32,567 nucleotides of DNA, taken from Candidatus Omnitrophota bacterium. Its GTDB lineage: Bacteria; Omnitrophota; Omnitrophia; Omnitrophales; JACQLI01. Below are positions 6,890 through 16,832 of the stretch, in pieces. Both the position numbers and the translations under genes were made by a program. Below the pieces are notes generated by a model, which saw only the letters and a program-made list of their open reading frames with translations, ran no database searches and was not told the origin of the DNA. The stretch is taken from the NCBI GenBank assembly GCA_016179745.1, contig JACPCP010000020.1, positions 1-32,567 of the forward strand, written 5' to 3'. The stretch's first letter is position 1. Every line of letters begins with the position of its first letter.

Positions 6890-7990
6890 GTGGAGTTTCA
6901 AATTGATCGCGATATTTTTTTGCAGGGGATAGGAATGGTAAGCGCCGTCGTGAGCCAAAAACCAAACACCCTGCCCATTTTAGGAAACATTCTTGTGGAG
7001 ACGCTGCCTTCCGGGGAAATTTATCTTATGGGAACGGATTTAGAACTTGGGATCTCAACCCAACTTTCAACAAACCACGCCACGGAGGGGGCCATCACCC
7101 TTCCTGCTAAAAAAATACACGAGATTCTTCGAGAAATACCCTCGGGATTGGTAGAGGTTACAGTCGCAAAAAACAATGCCGTTAATATTAAAACAGGACG
7201 GGCCCAGTTTAAGATTATGGGTCTGACAAAAGACGACTTTCCAAAACCCCCAGAAGTTGATTTATTAAACGCCATTGAAATTGAGCAGGGCACGCTAAAA
7301 GAATGCCTAAACCTCACCTCTTTTGCCGTTTCCCGGGACGAAACAAGGTATGTTTTAAATGGGGTTTATGTTGAAATTAAAGAGAGCAAGTTGCGGCTGG
7401 TCGCGACCGACGGAAGGCGGCTCGCGATGGTGGAAAAAGACCTTCCCCAACCCATTCCCACCCCCACCGAAATGATCATCCCCAACAAAGCTGCTCAAGA
7501 ACTTTGCCGAATCTTGGGGTTGGAGGGGACGGTTAAAATTGTCCCCGGAAAAAACCAAGTCACCTTTCACCTTGGGAAAACCATACTCACCTCCCGCCTC
7601 ATTGAAGGGAGATTCCCCAATTATGAGCAAGTGGTCCCAAAGGAAGAAAAAATCACCTGCTCCGTCCGCCGGGAGGACCTCCAACAAGCGGTAAGGCGGG
7701 CCAACCTCCTAACCTCGCCCGACTCCCAACTTGTAAAATTTGATTTCCTAAAAGACCGGGTGCTTGTTTCCTCCCGCACCCCCAACCTTGGAGAATCACG
7801 GGAAGAAATCACTGCAGAAGTTAAGGGGGGAGAGCTTGCGATTGGTTTTAATCCCGGCTATCTCCTGGACGTCCTGAAAAACCTCAACATTGAAACAGTC
7901 GTCCTCTCCCTGACTGAGCCGGACAAACCCGGCGTCGTGCGCGGTTGGGACCGTTACTGCTACGTGGTCATGCCAATGCAGCTTAATTAA
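6890..7990 (+). CDS. dnaN: DNA polymerase III beta subunit (sliding clamp)
   Basis: The 366-residue product is the beta clamp, a ring dimer that tethers polymerase III and other partners to DNA. It begins MEFQIDRDIFLQGIGMVSAVVSQKPNTLPILGNI, typical of clamp domain 1, and ends with the conserved C-terminal block YCYVVMPMQLN (family consensus Y-x-Y-V-V-M-P-M). Three similar clamp domains of about 120 residues fit the length. The start is a GTG at 6890 with a strong GGAGG about 6 nt upstream. It is followed after 3 nt by dciA, suggesting coupling. Confidence 0.97.
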   Translation: MEFQIDRDIFLQGIGMVSAVVSQKPNTLPILGNILVETLPSGEIYLMGTDLELGISTQLSTNHATEGAITLPAKKIHEILREIPSGLVEVTVAKNNAVNIKTGRAQFKIMGLTKDDFPKPPEVDLLNAIEIEQGTLKECLNLTSFAVSRDETRYVLNGVYVEIKESKLRLVATDGRRLAMVEKDLPQPIPTPTEMIIPNKAAQELCRILGLEGTVKIVPGKNQVTFHLGKTILTSRLIEGRFPNYEQVVPKEEKITCSVRREDLQQAVRRANLLTSPDSQLVKFDFLKDRVLVSSRTPNLGESREEITAEVKGGELAIGFNPGYLLDVLKNLNIETVVLSLTEPDKPGVVRGWDRYCYVVMPMQLN

Positions 7991-7993
7991 GGA

Positions 7994-10791
<2,798 letters not shown>

Positions 10792-10815
10792 TCTCGGGGA
10801 ATAAAGGCATTACCC

Positions 10816-13293
10816 ATGGCAGATGATAAAAATATTTATGCGTTGAGGGAGAAGATTGTCACGGTCCCCATCGAAGACGAGATGCGGGACTCCTACATCG
10901 ATTACGCCATGAGCGTCATCGTGGGCCGGGCCCTCCCGGACGTGCGGGACGGGCTGAAGCCGGTCCATCGGCGCATCCTCTTCGCCATGCAGGAATTGGG
11001 CCTGGCGCCGAACCGCCCCTACAAAAAATCCGCCCGTATCGTTGGAGAGGTGCTCGGCAAATACCATCCCCACGGCGACCTTGCCGTCTACGAAACCCTG
11101 GTGCGTCTCGTGCAGGACTTCTCGCTTCGATACCCTTTGGTCGACGGCCAGGGGAACTTTGGTTCCGTTGATGGCGACAATGCGGCGGCTATGCGGTACA
11201 CCGAGGTGCGCCTTGCGCCGCCCGCCGAGGAACTTTTGGGCGACCTCGACAAAGAGACCGTGGACTTTGTTCCCAATTTCGACGAGTCGCTTCAGGAGCC
11301 CTCCCTTCTCCCGGCCCGCCTTCCCAATCTTCTCGTTAATGGCGCAAGCGGGATTGCGGTGGGGATGGCGACCAACATCCCGCCCCACAATTTAAAAGAG
11401 ATTATCGCTGGCCTTGCCGCCGTCATTGAAAACCCCGAGATCAGCATCAAGGAGCTGATGAAGATCGTGAAGGGGCCGGACTTTCCGACCGGGGGCGTCA
11501 TTCTGGGCCGGGACGGGATCCGTTCCGCTTACGAAACGGGCCGGGGCCGGATGGTGGTCCGGGCCAAGGCCGTGATCGAAACCGGAGAACGGAAAAAAGA
11601 CGCCATCGTCATCACCGAGATCCCCTACCAGGTCAACAAGTCAAACCTGATTGAATCGATCGCGAACCTCGTGGAATCGAAAAAGATCGAGGGAATCTAC
11701 GACATCCGGGACGAATCCGACCGGGACGGGATGCGGATCGTGGTCGAGCTCAAAAAAGAAGCGATCCATCAAATTGTTCTGAACCAGCTTTATAAACACA
11801 CTCAGCTTCAGGAGACCTTCGGGGCGATCCTCCTGGCGCTGGTGAACGGCGAGCCCAAGGTGCTCAACCTAAAGCAGCTCCTCGAGCAGTTTGTCGAATT
11901 CCGGGTGGAGGTCGTGACCCGCCGGACCCGCTTTGAGCTCGACCGGGCCGAGAAACGGGCGCACATCCTGGAAGGTTTGAAGATCGCCATTGCCAATCTG
12001 GACAAGGTCATCAAGACCATCCGCCAATCCAAGAGCCCGGAGGTTGCAAAGATCGAACTCGTCAAAAATTTCAAACTGAGCGAACTCCAGGCAAAAGCCA
12101 TCCTCGAAATGCAGCTGCAGCGCCTGACGGCCCTGGAGCGGGAAAAAATCGATGAAGAGTATCTGGAGCTCATCAAAAAGATCGAATACTACCGTTCGGT
12201 TTTGAAAAGCCGGGCCAAGATCCTCGGGATCATCAAGGACGAGTCCCAGGAGCTTGTGAAAAAATACGGCGACGAGCGGCGCACCCAAATCGTGGCGGCC
12301 GAGGAGGAGCTTGAGATCGAAGACCTGATCGCCGAGGAAGACGTCCTCATTACCATCTCCCGCGCCGGTTACATCAAACGCACCCCGGTCAGCCTTTACC
12401 GGAGGCAGCGCCGGGGCGGGGTGGGGGTGACGGGGGGCGGCGTCAAAGAGGAGAGCGAGGACTTTATCGAATACCTTTTTTTGACCTCCACGCACGACTC
12501 CATTCTCTTTTTTACCACCAAAGGGCGCGTCTTTCTCCGCAAGGCCTATGAAATCCCTCAAGCCTCCCGTCAGGCCCGGGGCAAGGCGATTGTCAACCTC
12601 CTCTCCCTGGGCCCGGAGGAGACGGTTTCAAGCTTTCTTCAGGTCAGGGAGTTCGACGAAAACCATTTTGTGGTGATGGCCACCAAAGACGGGGTGATCA
12701 AAAAGACCCGGCTTGCGGCCTACGAGCGGCCCCGTTCGACGGGCTTGGCCGCCATCCGGCTCCGGCCCAAAGATGAGCTTGTCGCCACCCGGTTGACCGG
12801 CGGCAAAAACGAAATCTTCCTCGCCACCCGGTGTGGATTTGCCATTCGTTTTCCCGAAAAGCAGGTGCGGGAGATGGGCCGGACCGCTGCCGGGGTACGG
12901 GGGATCCGGTTCAAGAAAAAAGACGAAGTGATTGCCATGGAAATTGTTCAATCCGAAGCCAAGGTCTTGACGGTCACGAGTCAGGGTTTTGGGAAGCGGA
13001 GCCTTTTTAAAGACTACCGCCTGCAGTCCCGGGGCGGAAAGGGCGTGATCAACGTCAAGTGTTCGGCCAAGAACGGGGAGGTCGTGAGTGTCCTCGCTGT
13101 GCGGGACGAAGATGAAGTCATCCTGGCCACGACAGGCGGGATGGTGGTTCGTTCCCCCGTGAACCAGATCCGGACCACGGGGCGGGCCGCACAGGGCGTG
13201 CGGTTGATCCGCCTCAGGGGGAAAGATCGGGTGGCCTCGGCCGCCTGTGTGCTTTCACGGGAAGAAGAGGAAACAACATCCGAGGAAAAGTAG
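10816..13293 (+). CDS. gyrA: DNA gyrase subunit A
   Basis: GyrA carries the DNA-cleaving tyrosine and the DNA-wrapping beta-pinwheel. In 825 residues I see the winged-helix core with AAAMRYTE (catalytic Tyr128), the coiled-coil tower, and six pinwheel repeats with ends such as [15 protein letters not shown]. The quinolone-determining loop reads [10 protein letters not shown]: Leu89 and Glu93 stand where E. coli has Ser83 and Asp87. The GyrA box reads QRRGGVG rather than QRRGGKG. The C-terminal tail is short and acidic ([12 protein letters not shown]). It is followed by serS after 24 bp. Confidence 0.97.
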   Translation: MADDKNIYALREKIVTVPIEDEMRDSYIDYAMSVIVGRALPDVRDGLKPVHRRILFAMQELGLAPNRPYKKSARIVGEVLGKYHPHGDLAVYETLVRLVQDFSLRYPLVDGQGNFGSVDGDNAAAMRYTEVRLAPPAEELLGDLDKETVDFVPNFDESLQEPSLLPARLPNLLVNGASGIAVGMATNIPPHNLKEIIAGLAAVIENPEISIKELMKIVKGPDFPTGGVILGRDGIRSAYETGRGRMVVRAKAVIETGERKKDAIVITEIPYQVNKSNLIESIANLVESKKIEGIYDIRDESDRDGMRIVVELKKEAIHQIVLNQLYKHTQLQETFGAILLALVNGEPKVLNLKQLLEQFVEFRVEVVTRRTRFELDRAEKRAHILEGLKIAIANLDKVIKTIRQSKSPEVAKIELVKNFKLSELQAKAILEMQLQRLTALEREKIDEEYLELIKKIEYYRSVLKSRAKILGIIKDESQELVKKYGDERRTQIVAAEEELEIEDLIAEEDVLITISRAGYIKRTPVSLYRRQRRGGVGVTGGGVKEESEDFIEYLFLTSTHDSILFFTTKGRVFLRKAYEIPQASRQARGKAIVNLLSLGPEETVSSFLQVREFDENHFVVMATKDGVIKKTRLAAYERPRSTGLAAIRLRPKDELVATRLTGGKNEIFLATRCGFAIRFPEKQVREMGRTAAGVRGIRFKKKDEVIAMEIVQSEAKVLTVTSQGFGKRSLFKDYRLQSRGGKGVINVKCSAKNGEVVSVLAVRDEDEVILATTGGMVVRSPVNQIRTTGRAAQGVRLIRLRGKDRVASAACVLSREEEETTSEEK

Positions 13294-13317
13294 CCTCGCC
13301 CCAAAGGAGCCCCTTCC

Positions 13318-14571
13318 TTGCTCGACCTTAAATTCATTCGAGAAAACCCCGATAAAGTCCGCCAGGCCTTAAAGGCCAAACTCGTGATAGCCGACCTGGA
13401 CCTGCTCCTTCGGCTTGATAAAAATCGCCGGGCCCTCCTTCAAGAGGTCGAAGAACAGAAGAAAATCCGAAACCGCGTCAACGGCCAGATCGGGCTCAAA
13501 AAGAAGAAAGGAGAGTCCGTTCAGGAGCTGGTAACCTCTATATCTACAGTTTCCCAAAAAATAGATGAAATTGATAGAAAAGTGGGAGATATAGACAAAT
13601 CAATAAGCACAATACTGATAAACATACCCAATATTCCACATGAAACCGTGCCTGTGTCAAAAGATTCCTCGGGCAACCAGGTGGTGCGTGAATGGGGCCA
13701 GAAAAGGCAATTTGGCTTTGAGGCCTCGGACCATTTAGAGCTGGGGCGGAGGCTGGGGTGGCTCTCCTTCGAGCGCGGGGCGGCGGTCACGGGGAGCGCT
13801 TTTCCGGTTTTTCAAGGACGGGGGGCGAGGCTGGTGCGGGCGCTCATTAACTTCATGCTGGATCTTCACACAAAAAAGCACGGCTACGAGGAGGTTTCGG
13901 TCCCTCACCTGGTGAATCGTCAGAGCATGTTTGGGACAGGACAGCTCCCCCGGCTTGAGGGCGACATGTATGCCTTAAAAGATGACGATTACTTTCTGAT
14001 CCCCACGGCGGAGGTTCCGGTCACCAATCTCTTCCGGGATGAAATGTTTGAAGAAAAGCTTCTTCCCCGAAAACTCGTGGCCTACACACCCTGTTACCGC
14101 CGGGAAGCGGGTTCTTACGGGAAGGAAACCAAGGGGCTTTCCCGGGTGCACCAATTCGATAAGGTGGAGCTTGTGAAATTCGTGAAGCCGGAAGGATCAC
14201 TTGAGGAACTGGAGTCGCTTGTCAAGGAGGCCGAGGCCGTGCTTCAGCTTCTTGAGATTCCCTATCGGGTGTTACTCCTTTCCACGGCCGATCTCAGCTT
14301 TGCGGGGATGAAGGGATACGACCTGGAGGCGTGGTCGAGTGTTTCCGGGCGCTGGCATGAGGTTTCAAGCTGCACCTTGTTTGGGGACTTTCAGGCCCGC
14401 CGGATGAATATCCGCTACCGGCCGGCCGGAGGCGCCAAAAGCGAATACGTTCACACCCTCAATGGATCCGGCGTGGCCCTGGCCCGGACGGTCCTGTGTT
14501 TGATGGAGAATTTTCAGACGGCCTCCGGGGGCGTGGAGTTTCCCAAGGCGCTCCGTCCGTATCTCGATTAA
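13318..14571 (+). CDS. serS: Seryl-tRNA synthetase
   Basis: SerRS charges all tRNA-Ser isoacceptors. The 417-residue protein has the N-terminal coiled-coil arm (about 1-105) that grips the long variable arm of tRNA-Ser, then the class II core with motif 2 YTPCYRREAGSYGKETKGLSR and motif 3 NGSGVALARTVLCLMENF. The start is TTG at 13318 with AAGGAG 9 nt upstream. About 110 nt (13531-13650) encoding the second half of the arm is strikingly A/T-rich with many ATA codons, unlike the rest of the gene. Four tRNA-Ser genes lie downstream. It probably shares the gyrA transcript. Confidence 0.97.
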   Translation: MLDLKFIRENPDKVRQALKAKLVIADLDLLLRLDKNRRALLQEVEEQKKIRNRVNGQIGLKKKKGESVQELVTSISTVSQKIDEIDRKVGDIDKSISTILINIPNIPHETVPVSKDSSGNQVVREWGQKRQFGFEASDHLELGRRLGWLSFERGAAVTGSAFPVFQGRGARLVRALINFMLDLHTKKHGYEEVSVPHLVNRQSMFGTGQLPRLEGDMYALKDDDYFLIPTAEVPVTNLFRDEMFEEKLLPRKLVAYTPCYRREAGSYGKETKGLSRVHQFDKVELVKFVKPEGSLEELESLVKEAEAVLQLLEIPYRVLLLSTADLSFAGMKGYDLEAWSSVSGRWHEVSSCTLFGDFQARRMNIRYRPAGGAKSEYVHTLNGSGVALARTVLCLMENFQTASGGVEFPKALRPYLD

Positions 14572-14600
14572 TCCTAACCCCATATTTCCACAGCCATTTC

Positions 14601-14629
14601 TCGACTAATCTTTTAGTGGTTGTTAGAAT
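14601..14629 (+). promoter_or_regulatory. Candidate promoter for tRNA-Ser(TGA)
   Basis: TCGACT (14601-14606), a 17-bp spacer and TAGAAT (14624-14629) precede the tRNA by about 35 nt. A small hairpin (AACCC/GGGTT around a TGCG loop, about 14635-14648) lies between promoter and tRNA. It could instead be the end of the serS transcript. Confidence 0.35.
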
Positions 14630-14664
14630 ACGGAACCCTGCGGGGTTTTCGGCCTGAGGGTATG

Positions 14665-14751
14665 GGAGAGGTGGCAGAGCGGTTGAATGCGGCGGTCTTG
14701 AAAACCGTTAGGTCCTTCGGGATCTCCCGAGTTCGAATCTCGGCCTCTCCG
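14665..14751 (+). tRNA. tRNA-Ser(TGA)
   Basis: The full cloverleaf can be drawn: acceptor GGAGAGG/CCTCTCC, anticodon loop CTTGAAA (anticodon TGA), a long variable arm (TAGGTCCTTCGGGATCT), and T arm GAGTTCGAATCTC. The discriminator is G and CCA is not encoded. The long variable arm and anticodon give serine. It reads UCA and related codons and lies 93 bp after serS. Confidence 0.95.
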
Positions 14752-14818
14752 GAAATCAAGCATTTAATCTGACTCCATTCTCAAAGGACGCTGGGACGGT
14801 TGGGGGTTTCAGGTATTT

Positions 14819-14834
14819 GGAGAGGTGGCCGAGC
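14819..14834 (+). pseudogene. tRNA-Ser 5' fragment next to homing endonuclease gene
   Basis: GGAGAGGTGGCCGAGC matches the first 16 nt of tRNA-Ser(TGA) at 15 of 16 positions and shares its first 9 nt with tRNA-Ser(GCT). No matching 3' half follows; the sequence runs into the endonuclease reading frame. It looks like the remnant of a tRNA-Ser split or duplicated by the inserted gene. Confidence 0.6.
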
Positions 14835-14853
14835 TTGGCCCAGGAAACACGTT

Positions 14854-15516
14854 GTGGGAAGTCTGAAATCGATTAAAATTCCGGGTTGTTCCGAAACATT
14901 GGCGGAATTCCTAGGAATATTTTTGGGAGACGGCAATATTCGCAGCGATTTCCAGATCGCTGTTTCGTTCAACCTGAAAACAGAACAGCTCTACGCCGAT
15001 TATGTGTCCTGGCTAATCGATTCTTTGTTTGGCTTAAAGGCCTCAACCCGTTATCGGTTTAATTACGGAGGCGGAGAGCTGGTAGTTAATAGCCGCCGTT
15101 TGGTGGAATTTTTATACTCCCAAGGAATGACCAAAGGAGACAAAATTAAAAAGGGCGCCTCCCTGCCTCGTTGGGTTTTTGATAATGAGCAGACAAGAAA
15201 TGGTGCGGCAAGAGGCTTATTTGATACCGATGGGTGCGTTTACAAGCACAGCTATCTTGTGAGGGGGGCCGTTTATCAGTATCCGAAATTAGCCTTCACA
15301 TCTTATTCTAGGATAATCCGGAAACAATTCGCCGAGTTGCTTACACTGTCGGCCTTTCATCCAAAGGAATATGGCAATCGAGTCTGCGTCTATTCACAGA
15401 AAGAGGTGTTACGATACTTTCAGGAGATCGGGACCCATAACCCAGCTTACCAGTTGCGCTTTGAACGTTTTTGCGAAGACGTTGAGTTAGAGTCGCTTTT
15501 TTATGCAACAGCCTAA
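14854..15516 (+). CDS. LAGLIDADG homing endonuclease
   Basis: The protein has two LAGLIDADG-type helices: LAEFLGIFLGDG (residues 16-27) and AARGLFDTDG (118-127), each ending in the metal-binding acidic residue, about 100 residues apart as in single-chain enzymes. Such proteins cut long target sites and spread their own genes, usually within introns or inteins; here no intron core was recognised around the frame. I chose GTG 14854 (220 residues) because AGGAAA lies about 8 nt upstream; the frame extends up to a TTG at 14800 and would then run through the tRNA-Ser fragment. The TAA stop directly abuts the first base of tRNA-Ser(GCT). Base composition is more A/T-rich than in neighbours, consistent with transfer. 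Confidence 0.85.
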   Translation: MGSLKSIKIPGCSETLAEFLGIFLGDGNIRSDFQIAVSFNLKTEQLYADYVSWLIDSLFGLKASTRYRFNYGGGELVVNSRRLVEFLYSQGMTKGDKIKKGASLPRWVFDNEQTRNGAARGLFDTDGCVYKHSYLVRGAVYQYPKLAFTSYSRIIRKQFAELLTLSAFHPKEYGNRVCVYSQKEVLRYFQEIGTHNPAYQLRFERFCEDVELESLFYATA

Positions 15517-15769
<253 letters not shown>

Positions 15770-15842
15770 GCGCCCGTAGCTCAATGGATAGAGCACTGGT
15801 CTACGGAACCAGTGGTTGGAGGTTCGAGTCCTCTCGGGCGCG
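15770..15842 (+). tRNA. tRNA-Arg(ACG)
   Basis: Acceptor GCGCCCG/CGGGCGC, D arm GCTC/GAGC, anticodon stem CTGGT/ACCAG around CTACGGA (anticodon ACG), T arm GGAGG/CCTCT around TTCGAGT. The discriminator is G and CCA is not encoded. In bacteria the A34 of this tRNA is deaminated to inosine by TadA, whose gene is the next one downstream. Confidence 0.95.
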
Positions 15843-15879
15843 AGTATTATTTGGCGAATGAGATCGAGAGGACTCGAAG
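15825..15879 (+). repeat. 55-bp repeat, copy 1, including the tRNA-Arg 3' end
   Basis: The unit starts with the T-arm and acceptor end of tRNA-Arg (CGAGTCCTCTCGGGCGCG) and runs 37 nt beyond the tRNA. It matches copy 2 (15966-16020) at 52 of 55 positions; all three differences are G in copy 1 versus A in copy 2. Each copy is bounded by 12-bp inverted arms, CGAGTCCTCTCG and CGAGAGGACTCG. It resembles an attachment-site duplication at a tRNA 3' end. Confidence 0.8.
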
Positions 15880-15882
15880 GGA

Positions 15883-15925
15883 GGCCCGCTCAATGCGACG
15901 TCTAGGAGCATTGGAATTGCGGGCC
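15883..15925 (+). repeat. Two-part stem-loop between the tRNA-Arg repeats
   Basis: GGCCCGC (15883-15889) pairs with GCGGGCC (15919-15925), and inside it CAATGC (15891-15896) pairs with GCATTG (15908-15913). Together with the following GAGCGAACGAAGTGAGC, a near palindrome, it fills the 86 bp between the two 55-bp repeats. It looks like a small palindromic interspersed element rather than a gene. Confidence 0.5.
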
Positions 15926-15965
15926 GGGTGGCCGACCTGGAGCGAACGAAGTGAGCGGAAGGCGC

Positions 15966-16020
15966 CGAGTCCTCTCGGGCGCGAGTATTATTTAGCAAAT
16001 GAAATCGAGAGGACTCGAAG
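15966..16020 (+). repeat. 55-bp repeat, copy 2
   Basis: This is the second copy of the tRNA-Arg 3'-end repeat, 141 bp downstream of copy 1, with the same 12-bp inverted arms. It contains the tRNA acceptor sequence CGGGCGCG without the rest of the tRNA. Its last base is the first base of a possible GTG start of tadA. Confidence 0.8.
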
Positions 16021-16514
16021 TGACAAAGCTTTCGCGAAAGATTCATGAGGAGTATATGCGCGAGGCCCTGAAAGAGGCCCGGCGATCCCTGGAAAAAGGG
16101 GAGGTGCCGGTGGGCGCTGTTGTGGTTTGGCGGGGGAAAGTCATCGGACGGGCACACAATCAGATGGAAACGCTTCACGACCCCACGGCCCATGCCGAGA
16201 TGATCGCCATTACGCAGGCGGCGGAAACCCTCTCGGAGGGGAAGACAAGTCATCGGGGTTCGCTCGAAGGGGCGGCCGTCTATGTCACGAAGGAGCCCTG
16301 TCCGATGTGTGCCGGGGCGATGGTTCTCGCAAAAGCCAAAGCGGTCTTCTACGGAATTTCGGATCCCAAGGCCGGCGCCTGCGGGAGTCTTTACAATATT
16401 GCGGCCGATGACCGATTGAATCACCGTCTTGCCGTGCAGGGCGGGATTTTGGCGGAGGAGTCGAAGCGGTTCTTGCAGGAATTTTTCCGGACCCTTCGAA
16501 AAGAAAAAAGATAG
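16020..16514 (+). CDS. tadA: tRNA-specific adenosine deaminase TadA
   Basis: TadA converts A34 to inosine in tRNA-Arg(ACG). The protein has the zinc-deaminase motifs DPTAHAE (His ligand and catalytic Glu) and PCPMCAG (two Cys ligands), plus EVPVGAVVV near the N-terminus and NHR near the C-terminus, all typical of TadA rather than cytidine deaminases. GTG 16020 gives 164 residues and keeps the helix [13 protein letters not shown] found in TadA N-termini. ATG 16056, with GAGGAG 3 nt upstream, is the alternative and would trim it slightly. A perfect palindrome CTTTCGCGAAAG lies at 16029-16040. It follows its substrate tRNA and is followed by tRNA-Ser(GGA) after 14 bp. Confidence 0.93.
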   Translation: MTKLSRKIHEEYMREALKEARRSLEKGEVPVGAVVVWRGKVIGRAHNQMETLHDPTAHAEMIAITQAAETLSEGKTSHRGSLEGAAVYVTKEPCPMCAGAMVLAKAKAVFYGISDPKAGACGSLYNIAADDRLNHRLAVQGGILAEESKRFLQEFFRTLRKEKR

Positions 16515-16528
16515 AGGCTGCAAAGTTT

Positions 16529-16617
16529 GGAGACGTGCCGGAGCGGCTGAACGGGCGCGCTTGGAGAGCGCGAAACCTCCGAAAGGGGGTTCTTGGGTTC
16601 AAATCCCAACGTCTCCG
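16529..16617 (+). tRNA. tRNA-Ser(GGA)
   Basis: Acceptor GGAGACG/CGTCTCC, anticodon stem CGCGC/GCGCG around TTGGAGA (anticodon GGA), a long variable arm (ACCTCCGAAAGGGGGT), T arm TTGGGTTCAAATCCCAA. The discriminator is G and CCA is encoded at 16618-16620. It lies 14 bp after tadA. Confidence 0.95.
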
Positions 16618-16636
16618 CCATTCAAAGTATAATAAC

Positions 16637-16673
16637 GGAGCCATGGCAGAGCGGACGAATGCGGCGGTCTCGC
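16637..16673 (+). pseudogene. Truncated tRNA-Ser(CGA) 5' half
   Basis: These 37 nt match the first 37 nt of the intact tRNA-Ser(CGA) at 16697 except for a few changes in the acceptor and anticodon stem, sharing GCAGAGCGGACGAATGCGGC. Similarity stops inside the anticodon, and 23 unrelated nt follow before the intact gene. There is no 3' half, so it cannot form a tRNA. A TATAAT at 16628-16633 lies just upstream. Confidence 0.75.
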
Positions 16674-16696
16674 CCGTCAAATTCTTGGAATGTTAG

Positions 16697-16783
16697 GGAG
16701 GAGTGGCAGAGCGGACGAATGCGGCAGTCTCGAAAACTGTTGTGCTCGCAAGGGCACCGTAGGTTCGAATCCTACCTCCTCCG
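16697..16783 (+). tRNA. tRNA-Ser(CGA)
   Basis: Acceptor GGAGGAG/CTCCTCC, anticodon loop TCTCGAAAA region (anticodon CGA) closed by CAGT/ACTG, a long variable arm (TGTGCTCGCAAGGGCAC), T arm GTAGG/CCTAC around TTCGAAT. The discriminator is G and CCA is not encoded. It reads UCG and completes the usual bacterial serine set with the three other tRNA-Ser genes here. Confidence 0.95.
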
Positions 16784-16832
16784 AAAAGCAATTAAAAATG
16801 AAAAATGGAGAATTAAAAGTTAAGAGAGAGGA

